A program made the translations under genes and the position numbers. Under the pieces are notes generated by a model. That model was not told where the DNA came from, did not search any database, and was given only the letters and a program-made list of their open reading frames with translations. This document shows, one piece after another, positions 27,276-35,912 of a stretch of 64,000 bases of DNA (position 1 is the stretch's first letter; every line of letters begins with the position of its first letter). Origin of the DNA: Lacibacter sediminis (GTDB taxonomy: Bacteria; Bacteroidota; Bacteroidia; Chitinophagales; Chitinophagaceae). The stretch is from assembly GCF_014168535.1 (NCBI RefSeq), contig NZ_CP060007.1, positions 1,922,001 through 1,986,000 on the forward strand, in the 5' to 3' direction.

Positions 27276-28952
27276 ATGAAGAACTGCATTGCCATATTAG
27301 TTATTTCTGTTGTGATTCTTTCTTTTCATTCTTGTAAGAAAAAATCATCTCCACCAACTATTGTTCCACCTGCATCGAAGTTGATGTTAAGTACAATTCA
27401 ACTCAATAGCAATGGGTGGGGTACAACATTGTATGGTATCAACAGGCAACCGGTTATCAGGATGCGTTTTTCAGGTCCGGTTAAACAAAGCACAGTAGCA
27501 ACTGCATTAAAATTATCGGATGGAACCAATCCTGCTGTGGCGCTCAGTATATCTTACGAAAGCAAAGATTCAGTTGTGGTGGCACAGCCGGTTGCGGCAT
27601 TGGCGGGACTTACACAATATTTTTTTACTATCGATCCTTCTTTGCAGTCAGCAGCAGGAACAGATTTTGTTTCATCAGTCGATCAACGTTTTATTACACA
27701 GATCGATTCATCAAGAAAATTTCCCGCTATTACTGATGACGAGTTGTTGACGAAAGTGCAACAACAAACGTTTAAATACTTCTGGGATTTTGCACATCCG
27801 GTTAGTGGATTGGCAAGAGAACGAAATACATCAGGTGATGTGGTGACATCAGGTGGTTCGGGCTTTGGCGTAATGGCACTTGTAGCAGGTGTCAACCGAA
27901 ATTTTATTACAAGGGCGCAAGGTCTTGCGAGAATGCAAACCATCATTGCCTTTCTGAAAACGAATGCACAAAAATTTCATGGAGCATTTCCGCATTGGTT
28001 AAATGGTGCCAGCGGAACAGCAGTTGCGTTCAGTACAAAAGATAATGGTGCCGATCTTGTAGAAACATCTTTTCTGATGATGGGTTTGTTAACTGCCCGA
28101 CAGTATTTCAATACTGCAGATGCAGCAGAAGTAAATCTGCGGAATGATATTACAGCATTATATAATGGAGTTGAATGGAGTTGGTTCAGGAAAAATAATG
28201 AACAGGTATTATACTGGCATTGGAGTTCCAATTATAATTGGGAAATGAATTTGCCGATACGTGGCTGGAACGAATGTTTAATTACCTATGTGCTGGCAGC
28301 CTCTTCACCAACTTATGGTATTCCTAAATCTGTTTACACAGGTGGTTGGGCAGCAAACGGAACGAATGGTTTTGTCAACGGAAGTTCGTATTACAATATT
28401 CAATTACCGCTTGGTATCAGTCACGGTGGTCCGTTATTCTTTTCGCATTATTCATTTTTGGGTATCAATCCAAATGGTCTTTCAGATGCTTATGCTAATT
28501 ACGAAGTGCAGACAAGAAATCATTCACGCATAAATTACCAGCATAGTGTTGTTAATCCAAATAATCATTACGGGTATAGCGATTCTGTTTGGGGGTTAAC
28601 AGCAAGCGATATTCCAGGTGGATATACTGCCAGCTCGCCAACAAATGATGTAAGTGTGATTGCACCGACAGCAGCATTGTCGTCAATGCCATTCACTCCA
28701 ACTGAAAGTATGAAGGCGTTGAAGTTTTTCTATTATGTGTTGGGCGATAAGTTGTGGAAAGAGTATGGTTTTGTAGATGCATTTTCATTAAAACAGCTTT
28801 GGTTTGCCAATTCATTTCTTGCTATTGATCAGGGACCGATCATTGTAATGATCGAAAATCACCGTAGTGGGTTGTTGTGGAATCTGTTTACAAGTTGTCC
28901 TGAAGTAAAAGCAGGTATGTTATCACTTGGGTTTACTGCACCTTATTTATAA
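27276..28952 (+). CDS. PF10091/GH144-type endo-beta-1,2-glucanase-like lipoprotein with Ig-like domain
   Basis: A 558-residue protein. The lipoprotein signal ends FHSC (Cys at 20). Residues about 35-150 form a Big_5-type bacterial Ig-like domain. Residues about 150-558 are the alpha/alpha-barrel 'glucoamylase' domain PF10091, with the hallmark YFWDFAHPVSGLARER near the start, GFGVMALVAG, HGAFPHWLNG, and a closing IDQGPIIVMIENHRSGLLW. Characterised members from Chitinophaga (GH144) are endo-beta-1,2-glucanases. The lipid anchor and extra Ig domain suggest action on polymer at the cell surface. The linkage specificity is inferred from the family. Confidence 0.85.
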   Translation: MKNCIAILVISVVILSFHSCKKKSSPPTIVPPASKLMLSTIQLNSNGWGTTLYGINRQPVIRMRFSGPVKQSTVATALKLSDGTNPAVALSISYESKDSVVVAQPVAALAGLTQYFFTIDPSLQSAAGTDFVSSVDQRFITQIDSSRKFPAITDDELLTKVQQQTFKYFWDFAHPVSGLARERNTSGDVVTSGGSGFGVMALVAGVNRNFITRAQGLARMQTIIAFLKTNAQKFHGAFPHWLNGASGTAVAFSTKDNGADLVETSFLMMGLLTARQYFNTADAAEVNLRNDITALYNGVEWSWFRKNNEQVLYWHWSSNYNWEMNLPIRGWNECLITYVLAASSPTYGIPKSVYTGGWAANGTNGFVNGSSYYNIQLPLGISHGGPLFFSHYSFLGINPNGLSDAYANYEVQTRNHSRINYQHSVVNPNNHYGYSDSVWGLTASDIPGGYTASSPTNDVSVIAPTAALSSMPFTPTESMKALKFFYYVLGDKLWKEYGFVDAFSLKQLWFANSFLAIDQGPIIVMIENHRSGLLWNLFTSCPEVKAGMLSLGFTAPYL

Positions 28953-28954
28953 AT

Positions 28955-30298
28955 ATGAAGAAGAAGTTATTCATACTTGCCGCTGTACTATTTGTTGTAC
29001 ATATTGTTTCTGCTCAGAAACAGAACGCAAAATTTGATCCGCTTAGCCGACCAAAAAATTTATCCGATTCTGCTTTGCTTGATCTTGTGCAAAAACAAAC
29101 CTTTCGTTATTTCTGGGATTTTGCTCATCCTGTTAGTGGAATGTCAAGGGAGCGGAGTAATAATACTTTTGGTTATGGAGATGAAGTTGTAACAACAGGC
29201 GGAACAGGGTTTGGTATTATGAGTGTAATCGTAGCAACAGAACGTAAATGGATCAGCAGGGATACTGCTGCAAAATTTCTGTTACGTATCGTGAAGTTTT
29301 TAAGCAAAGCTGATTCCTATCATGGCGTATTTGCGCATTGGCTTCACGGTGCAACAGGCAAAACAATTCCATTCAGCAGGAAAGATGATGGTGCCGATCT
29401 TGTTGAATCGTCTTATTTATTCCAGGGATTACTCTGTGCTCGTCAGTATTTTAATGCTGATAATAATCTTGAACGTGAATTGCGCAACCGCATCAACTGG
29501 TTATGGAATGATATTGAATGGAACTGGTTTACAAACGGCGGACAGGAAGTGTTGTATTGGCATTGGAGTCCAAATAATGGATGGGCAATGAATTTTCCTG
29601 TGCGTGGCTTCAATGAATGTTTGATCATGTATGTGTTGGCTGCATCAACACCTAATGAAAAATATGCAGTGAGCCCGGCGGTATATCATCGTGGCTGGGC
29701 AGAAAGTAATTTCTTTAAAAATGGGAAGGAGTTTTACGGAATCAAATTGCCGCTTGGTTTCGACTATGGCGGGCCGTTGTTCTTTTCTCACTATTCTTTT
29801 CTTGGTCTTAATCCACAAGGTTTGAAAGATCGTTATGCTGATTATTGGGAGCAAAATAAAAATCATACACTCATCAACCGGGAGCACTGTGTAAGAAACC
29901 CCAATAAGTTTAAAGGTTATGGTGCTGATTGCTGGGGGCTTACTGCAAGTGATACTTACAATGGCTATGCTGCACATTCCCCCACAGAAGATCTCGGAAC
30001 AATTTCACCAACGGCCGCATTGAGTGCATTTCCTTATACACCTGAGTATTCTATGCAGGCATTAAAACATTTTTATTTTAAGTTGGGAGATCAGATATGG
30101 AGTGAATATGGTTTTGTGGATGCATTCAACGAATCAAAGAACTGGGTAGCAAAAAGTCATTTGGCCATTGATCAGGGGCCAATTATCGTAATGATTGAAA
30201 ATTACCGCAGCGGTTTACTCTGGAAATTATTTATGAGCTGTAACGAAGTGCAAAATGGATTGAAGCGTTTACGTTTTGAAAGCCCGGCAATTAAATGA
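28955..30298 (+). CDS. PF10091/GH144-type endo-beta-1,2-glucanase-like enzyme, soluble copy
   Basis: A 447-residue paralogue of the previous gene, starting 2 bases after its stop. It has a cleavable signal peptide without a lipobox Cys (ending HIVSAQ) and no Ig domain, so it is probably soluble in the periplasm. The PF10091 domain fills residues 40-447 with YFWDFAHPVSGMSRER, GFGIMSVIVA, GVFAHWLHG and IDQGPIIVMIENYRSGLLW. A likely role is cleavage of imported oligosaccharides. The near-zero spacing shows translational coupling with the lipoprotein copy. Confidence 0.87.
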   Translation: MKKKLFILAAVLFVVHIVSAQKQNAKFDPLSRPKNLSDSALLDLVQKQTFRYFWDFAHPVSGMSRERSNNTFGYGDEVVTTGGTGFGIMSVIVATERKWISRDTAAKFLLRIVKFLSKADSYHGVFAHWLHGATGKTIPFSRKDDGADLVESSYLFQGLLCARQYFNADNNLERELRNRINWLWNDIEWNWFTNGGQEVLYWHWSPNNGWAMNFPVRGFNECLIMYVLAASTPNEKYAVSPAVYHRGWAESNFFKNGKEFYGIKLPLGFDYGGPLFFSHYSFLGLNPQGLKDRYADYWEQNKNHTLINREHCVRNPNKFKGYGADCWGLTASDTYNGYAAHSPTEDLGTISPTAALSAFPYTPEYSMQALKHFYFKLGDQIWSEYGFVDAFNESKNWVAKSHLAIDQGPIIVMIENYRSGLLWKLFMSCNEVQNGLKRLRFESPAIK

Positions 30299-30353
30299 TC
30301 AGCATGAAGTGTGGTTGCTTTTTCAAGTAGTATGAAATTTAAAATAGAAATCC

Positions 30354-30770
30354 ATGTCTAAATTTCTTTCCTCATCACCAATTTACGAATCATTTGCAAT
30401 CGGTATTGTGCGCATCATACTGGGTGTTTTTCTCATTTACCATGGTTGGGAAATTTGTGATGAAGCAAAAATGAATGAATACCTCACCTGGGATGCGTTT
30501 AAAAAATCATCAAACGGCACCTTCCTTGCGTATGTTGGTAAAGCTGCAGAACTTATTGCAGGCATTCTTTTTATGATTGGATTGTTTACACGCATTGCTT
30601 CAGTGCTCATCATTGGGGTGATGTTGTACATATCTTTTGTATTAGGTAACGGTGTTGTCTGGTATAACGATCAGCATCCGTTCATGTTTGTGCTGTTTGG
30701 TTTCCTGTTTTTCTTTATCGGCCCGGGAACATTCAGTCTTGATCACTTATTATTTCAAAAGCAGAAGTGA
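30354..30770 (+). CDS. DoxX-family membrane protein
   Basis: A 138-residue protein with four predicted transmembrane helices (about 15-35, 62-80, 85-105, 112-130) and the DoxX features GVFLIYHGWE near the first helix and AAELIAGILFMIGLFTR in the second. The biochemical role of DoxX proteins inside PULs is unknown; suggestions for the family include redox or quinone-linked functions. Its TGA stop overlaps the ATG of the following GH43-like gene (ATGA), so the two are translationally coupled. Confidence 0.88.
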   Translation: MSKFLSSSPIYESFAIGIVRIILGVFLIYHGWEICDEAKMNEYLTWDAFKKSSNGTFLAYVGKAAELIAGILFMIGLFTRIASVLIIGVMLYISFVLGNGVVWYNDQHPFMFVLFGFLFFFIGPGTFSLDHLLFQKQK

Positions 30771-32554
30771 TGAAAAAACTAGTCATTCTCATTTTCTCTG
30801 TCAGTTGCATGATGCAAACTTTGCATGCGCAACAAAAAACGTATTGCAACCCTATTAATATTGATTATGGCTATACACCCATTCCTAATTTCAGCGAGTG
30901 GGGCAGGCACCGTGCAACAGCCGATCCGGTCATTGTTACTTACAAAGGTGATTACTATCTCTTCGGCACCAATCAATGGGGCTATTGGCATAGCAGCGAT
31001 ATGCTTAATTGGAAATTTGTTTCAAGAAAATTTTTACGGCCATGGAATAAAGGGTATGATGAACTCTGTGCGCCTGGTGTTGGTATCATAGGTGATACGA
31101 TGATCGTTTTTGGTTCAACCTATACAAGACAGTTCAGTATCTGGATGAGTACAAATCCCAAAGCCAATGAATGGAAGCCATTGGTTGATTCATTTGATAT
31201 TGGCGGTTGGGATCCTTCGTTCTTTACCGATGATGATGGAAGGTTGTATATGTATAATGGCAGCAGCAATAAATTTCCGATGTATGGTATTGAACTCAAT
31301 CGTAAAACCATGCAGCCTGTTGGTACAAGAAAAGAAATGTATGTGCTGGAGCCATGGCGGTTTGGCTGGCAACGTTTTGGTGAGCACATGGATAATACCT
31401 TTCTTGATCCGTTTATTGAAGGCAGTCACATGACGAAACATAACGGAAAATATTATTTGCAGTATGGTGCACCTGGTACTGAGTTCAGCGGTTATGCAGA
31501 TGGTTTACTTGTCGGAAACAGTCCGTTGGATTTTTTTGAAGCGCAGAGCGATCCGCTAAGTATTAAGTTAGGTGGATTTGTAAGAGGTGCGGGTCATGGT
31601 ACAACATTTTCCGATAAGTTTAATCAATACTGGCATATATCTACCACTGTTATCTCAGTGAAAAATACATTTGAACGAAGGCTTGGTATCTGGCCAACAG
31701 GTTTTGATAAAGATGGCAACATGTTTTGCAATACAACATTTGGTGATTATCCGCATTACATTCCATCAGCGAAAACGGATGGATCAACTTATGGAAAAGA
31801 TGGCAAGTCACCTTACTTCACCGGGTGGATGTTGCTCAACTATAACAAGCCCGTGCAGGTTTCATCAACCCTCGGTGGCTATCATCCCAATAATGCAGTT
31901 GATGAGCTGATCAAAACTTATTGGAGTGCAGCTTCAGGAAATAAAGGAGAGTGGATACAAACCGATCTTGGAAATGTTTCAACTGTAAATGCGGTACAGA
32001 TCAATTATGCTGATCAGGATGTAAGTTTCCCCAAAGAAATGGATACGATATTCCTTGGAAAAACAATTGGACTGTATCATCAATACAAACTTTATTATTC
32101 AGTTGATGGAAAGAAGTGGAATGTACTGGTCGATAAAAGTAATAATCAAACAGATGTACCGCATGAATATGTTGAACTGGAAAAACCTGTACAGGCACGT
32201 TTCATTAAACTGGAGAATATTCACATGCCAACCGGCAAGTTTGCAATTAGTGGTTTGCGTGTGTTCGGTAATGGCAATGGTGCTAAACCCGAAGCAGTAA
32301 AAGGTTTTATTGTATTACGAACCGAAAAAGATAAACGAAGCGCTTTTATTAAATGGAAACCGGTCGACAATGCGTTTGCTTACAATATCTACTACGGTAC
32401 ACATCCTGATAAACTGTACACAAGTATTATGATCCATTCAAATAACGAATATTGGATGAAGGCGATGGATTCTCAAAAGACTTATTATTATACTATTGAA
32501 TCAATAAACGAAAACGGGGTGAGTGAACGTTCGCCTGTTATTAAAGTTGAGTAA
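30770..32554 (+). CDS. GH43-like five-bladed propeller glycosidase with discoidin and Fn3-like domains
   Basis: A 594-residue exported protein (signal ending LHAQQ). Residues about 30-350 form a GH43-type beta-propeller with candidate catalytic residues in the usual order: Asp in TADP (D52), Asp in GWDPSFF (D148) and Glu in IEGSH (E217). Residues about 365-500 are an F5/8 type C (discoidin) carbohydrate-binding domain, and about 505-594 are Fn3-like. The exact substrate cannot be read from sequence: arabinosidase, xylosidase or galactosidase activities are all known in this clan, as are non-catalytic members. It would remove side groups that block glucan cleavage (inference). Its start overlaps the stop of doxX. 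Confidence 0.8.
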   Translation: MKKLVILIFSVSCMMQTLHAQQKTYCNPINIDYGYTPIPNFSEWGRHRATADPVIVTYKGDYYLFGTNQWGYWHSSDMLNWKFVSRKFLRPWNKGYDELCAPGVGIIGDTMIVFGSTYTRQFSIWMSTNPKANEWKPLVDSFDIGGWDPSFFTDDDGRLYMYNGSSNKFPMYGIELNRKTMQPVGTRKEMYVLEPWRFGWQRFGEHMDNTFLDPFIEGSHMTKHNGKYYLQYGAPGTEFSGYADGLLVGNSPLDFFEAQSDPLSIKLGGFVRGAGHGTTFSDKFNQYWHISTTVISVKNTFERRLGIWPTGFDKDGNMFCNTTFGDYPHYIPSAKTDGSTYGKDGKSPYFTGWMLLNYNKPVQVSSTLGGYHPNNAVDELIKTYWSAASGNKGEWIQTDLGNVSTVNAVQINYADQDVSFPKEMDTIFLGKTIGLYHQYKLYYSVDGKKWNVLVDKSNNQTDVPHEYVELEKPVQARFIKLENIHMPTGKFAISGLRVFGNGNGAKPEAVKGFIVLRTEKDKRSAFIKWKPVDNAFAYNIYYGTHPDKLYTSIMIHSNNEYWMKAMDSQKTYYYTIESINENGVSERSPVIKVE

Positions 32555-32555
32555 G

Positions 32556-33224
32556 ATGAAAAAACAAATCACAAGCAGTATACTTTTTCTATTCTTTGTT
32601 ATTTTTTCAAATGCCCAAAACAAAGAACCTTTTCCTTTTTGGAACGAAGTGCAGAAGTTTAAGACTGCAGATAGTGTTGCTTTTCCTGCATCCAATCAAA
32701 TCCTGTTGATCGGTAGTTCCTCCTTTACGTTGTGGAAAGATGTACAATCTTATTTCCCCGACCGGAAAATATTGAACCGTGCGTTTGGCGGCAGTACTTT
32801 GGTTGATGTGATCCGTTACCGTTACGACGTTATTTATCCTTATCAACCAAAACAAGTAGTGATCTATTGTGGTGAAAACGATTTTGCAGCGAGTGATACT
32901 GTAACAGTTGAAATGGTCGTGAAGCGTTTTACCACTTTGTTCAATTATATCCGTGCAAAATATAGGAATGTGCCATTGGCTTATGTGTCCATGAAGCCAA
33001 GTCCAAGTCGGGTGCGCCTGATGCCGAAATATGTGGAAGCGAATAAGCGTATTCAAACTTTTCTGTCAACAAAGCCCAACACGAAGTTTGTAGATGTGTA
33101 CAGTGTGATGCTTACTTCAACCGGAGAACCAATGCCTGATATTTTTAAAGAAGACAGATTGCACATGAATGAAAAGGGTTATGCTATCTGGAAAAAGAAA
33201 CTGCAGAATGTTTTACTCAAATAA
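32556..33224 (+). CDS. SGNH/GDSL-type esterase
   Basis: A 222-residue exported hydrolase (signal ending IFSNAQ). SGNH blocks are recognisable: block I is LLIGSSSFTLW (Ser in GSSS instead of GDS, near residue 54), block II has the Gly of AFGGST, block III is CGEND, and block V is DRLHMN with the catalytic Asp and His near the C-terminus. Such enzymes remove acyl groups from carbohydrates, so a role in deacetylating the glycan is likely but inferred. ATG 32556 lies 1 base after the stop of the GH43-like gene; the frame extending upstream lies inside that gene. Confidence 0.87.
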   Translation: MKKQITSSILFLFFVIFSNAQNKEPFPFWNEVQKFKTADSVAFPASNQILLIGSSSFTLWKDVQSYFPDRKILNRAFGGSTLVDVIRYRYDVIYPYQPKQVVIYCGENDFAASDTVTVEMVVKRFTTLFNYIRAKYRNVPLAYVSMKPSPSRVRLMPKYVEANKRIQTFLSTKPNTKFVDVYSVMLTSTGEPMPDIFKEDRLHMNEKGYAIWKKKLQNVLLK

Positions 33225-33237
33225 TAAATGTTGTTTT

Positions 33238-35526
33238 ATGAAAGTCTTAAAAGGATCGCTCATCGGATTTGTCATCTTGCTTTCTGTTCAGTTGCACGCA
33301 CAACAAACAAAAGAAGCAAAGATGAAAGTCTTCATCGATGCACTGATGAAGAAGATGACAGTAGATGAAAAGATCGGGCAATTGAACTTACCCGGCTCAG
33401 GTGATATTGTTACAGGGCAAGCCGGTAATTCTGATATTGGTAAAAAGATCAAAGAAGGAAAAGTTGGCGGTCTCTTTAATATTAAATCTGTTGCAAAGAT
33501 CAAAGCTGTGCAAAAAGTAGCAGTAGAAGAAACACGTTTGAAAATCCCACTGTTGTTTGGAATGGATGTTATTCATGGTTATCAAACTGTGTTTCCGATT
33601 CCGTTGGGATTAAGCTGCAGTTGGGATATGCAATTGATTGAACAAAGTGCACGCATTGCAGCAATTGAAGCAAGTGCTGATGGTATTAACTGGACATTTT
33701 CTCCAATGGTTGATCTTACACGTGATCCACGTTGGGGTCGTGTGTCGGAGGGCAGCGGTGAAGATCCCTATCTCGGTGGACAAATTGCAAAAGCAATGGT
33801 GCGTGGTTACCAGGGAAAAGATTTGTCGTTGAATAATACCATCATGAGCTGTGTAAAACATTTTGCCTTATACGGAGCAGCAGAAGCAGGCCGTGATTAT
33901 AATACAACTGATATGAGCCGTTATCGTATGTACAACGAATACTTTTATCCATACCAGGCTGCAGTTGATGCGGGTGTGGGAAGTGTGATGGCTTCGTTTA
34001 ACGATATTGATGGTGTGCCCGCAACAGGTAATAAATGGTTGTTGACGGATGTGTTGCGAAAACAATGGGGCTTTAAAGGATTTCTTGTTACTGATTACAC
34101 AGGCATCAACGAAATGATGGATCATGGTATTGGTGATCTCAAAACTGTTTCTGCACGGGCATTGGGTGCAGGGATTGATATGGATATGGTGGGTGAGGGT
34201 TTCCTAACCACACTCAAACAATCATTGAGCACTGGTAAAGTAACCATGCAAATGATCGATGCGGCTTGCAGACGAATCCTTGAAGCAAAATACAAACTCG
34301 GTTTATTTGATGATCCTTATCGCTATTGTAACGAAGAACGTGCAAAGACAGAAATATTTAATTCTGCTCATCGCAAGATCGCCAGAGAAACAGCAGCGCA
34401 GAGTTTTGTGTTGTTAAAGAATCAAAACAATGTATTGCCGTTAAAGAAAAGCGGAACTGTTGCAGTGATTGGTCCACTGGCAAATGATAAACGTAATATG
34501 CCCGGTACGTGGAGCGTGGCTGCAGAGTTTGATAAGGCAACAGCAGTGTTAACCGGGTTAAATGAAGTGCACGGAAGTAAAGTAAAATTCATTTATGCAA
34601 AAGGTAGTAACCTGGACTATGATGAAAAACTTGAAGAAAGAGCAACAATGTTTGGTAAAAGTTTAGGCAGAGATAAGCGTTCACCCGAAGAGATGATCAA
34701 TGAAGCGGTTGCTATCGCAAATCAAAGTGATGTTGTGTTGGCTGTGCTCGGTGAAAGCGCAGAGATGAGTGGTGAATCGTCAAGCAGAAGTAATATTGAA
34801 ATACCGCAGGCACAAAAAGAATTGTTGAAAGCGTTGTTGAAAACCGGTAAGCCGGTTGTATTGGTTTTATTTACCGGTCGGCCACTGGCATTAACATGGG
34901 AGCAGCAGAATGTACCTGCTATTCTCAATGTTTGGTTTGGTGGAAGTGAAGCAGGCTATGCAATTGCCGACGTATTGTTCGGCGATGTAAATCCTTCCGG
35001 TAAATTATCAATGACGTTTCCGCAGAATGTTGGACAAGTGCCATTGTTTTACAATCACAAGAACACCGGTCGGCCGTTGGCAGAAGGAAAATGGTTTGAA
35101 AAATTCCGCAGTAATTATTTAGATGTGAGTAACGATCCGTTATATCCATTCGGCTATGGATTGAGTTATACCAACTTCAGCTATAGTGATGTAAAGATCA
35201 GCAACACATCACCGAAAGGCAATCAAACCATTACCGCAAGCGTAACGCTTACCAATACGGGTACTGTTGCCGGTAAAGAAGTAGTGCAGTTATACATCCG
35301 TGATGTGGTTGGTTCTGTTACTCGCCCGGTAAAAGAGTTGAAAGATTTTCAGAAAATAGAATTGAAAGCAGGAGAAAGTAAAACGGTCACGTTCAATATT
35401 TCAATCAACGATCTGAAATTTTATAATTATGACTTGAAACATGATTGGGAAGCCGGAGAGTTTCAGATCATGATTGGCGGTAACTCAAGGGATGTTAAAA
35501 AGGCAACGCTCAGTTGGAGTAAATAG
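33238..35526 (+). CDS. GH3-family beta-glucosidase (BglX type)
   Basis: A 762-residue exported enzyme (signal ending QLHAQQ). The GH3 N-terminal barrel spans about 30-375 with DVTRDPRWGR-like residues (VDLTRDPRWGRVSEG), KHFALYG and the nucleophile Asp in LVTDYTG (D286). The GH3 C-terminal domain (about 400-630) and a terminal Fn3-like domain (about 665-755) follow. It removes glucose from the non-reducing ends of oligosaccharides in the periplasm, the last step of the PUL pathway. ATG 33238 is chosen because it starts a normal signal peptide. It is the last gene of the locus. Confidence 0.95.
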   Translation: MKVLKGSLIGFVILLSVQLHAQQTKEAKMKVFIDALMKKMTVDEKIGQLNLPGSGDIVTGQAGNSDIGKKIKEGKVGGLFNIKSVAKIKAVQKVAVEETRLKIPLLFGMDVIHGYQTVFPIPLGLSCSWDMQLIEQSARIAAIEASADGINWTFSPMVDLTRDPRWGRVSEGSGEDPYLGGQIAKAMVRGYQGKDLSLNNTIMSCVKHFALYGAAEAGRDYNTTDMSRYRMYNEYFYPYQAAVDAGVGSVMASFNDIDGVPATGNKWLLTDVLRKQWGFKGFLVTDYTGINEMMDHGIGDLKTVSARALGAGIDMDMVGEGFLTTLKQSLSTGKVTMQMIDAACRRILEAKYKLGLFDDPYRYCNEERAKTEIFNSAHRKIARETAAQSFVLLKNQNNVLPLKKSGTVAVIGPLANDKRNMPGTWSVAAEFDKATAVLTGLNEVHGSKVKFIYAKGSNLDYDEKLEERATMFGKSLGRDKRSPEEMINEAVAIANQSDVVLAVLGESAEMSGESSSRSNIEIPQAQKELLKALLKTGKPVVLVLFTGRPLALTWEQQNVPAILNVWFGGSEAGYAIADVLFGDVNPSGKLSMTFPQNVGQVPLFYNHKNTGRPLAEGKWFEKFRSNYLDVSNDPLYPFGYGLSYTNFSYSDVKISNTSPKGNQTITASVTLTNTGTVAGKEVVQLYIRDVVGSVTRPVKELKDFQKIELKAGESKTVTFNISINDLKFYNYDLKHDWEAGEFQIMIGGNSRDVKKATLSWSK

Positions 35527-35912
35527 TAACTTCTTTTTTATTACGATCGCAACATAAAAACCTGGTTATGCGAGGGATTTATATTGCGATCTTTCTTTGT
35601 AAACCCACCTGCTGATGACTCCCTGCGTCAGCAATAGTTCCATTTGCCCCAAAAACGGATAAGAGAAAATACTTATTTTTTTAATTAAGATTTTATAACA
35701 AGTTCATTTCAAAAGAATTTGAACGAAATTCACTTTTATCCAAATCCTGTATCCATGAAACATGTTACCCACGAGATGTTGGTGTACTCCGTTTTTCTGT
35801 ATTCCTTTTCTTTTTCCCCGAAAGATTTTTCCATTTCTATTTTCGACAGAGCAGGTTTGGCGGTTTACCATAATGGCTATTGTGCATCACCTTCAAACTT
35901 TGCTAACCAGCC
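35527..35912. other. Intergenic region between the PUL and the kinase gene
   Basis: 386 bases. An 8-bp inverted repeat GATCGCAA/TTGCGATC (35545-35552 and 35584-35591) with a 31-base spacer could form a weak terminator for the GH3 gene. A 65-codon open frame (35719-35916) overlaps the kinase start by ATGA, but its product looks like no known protein. No exact TTTG/TAnnTTTG promoter was found. Confidence 0.5.
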
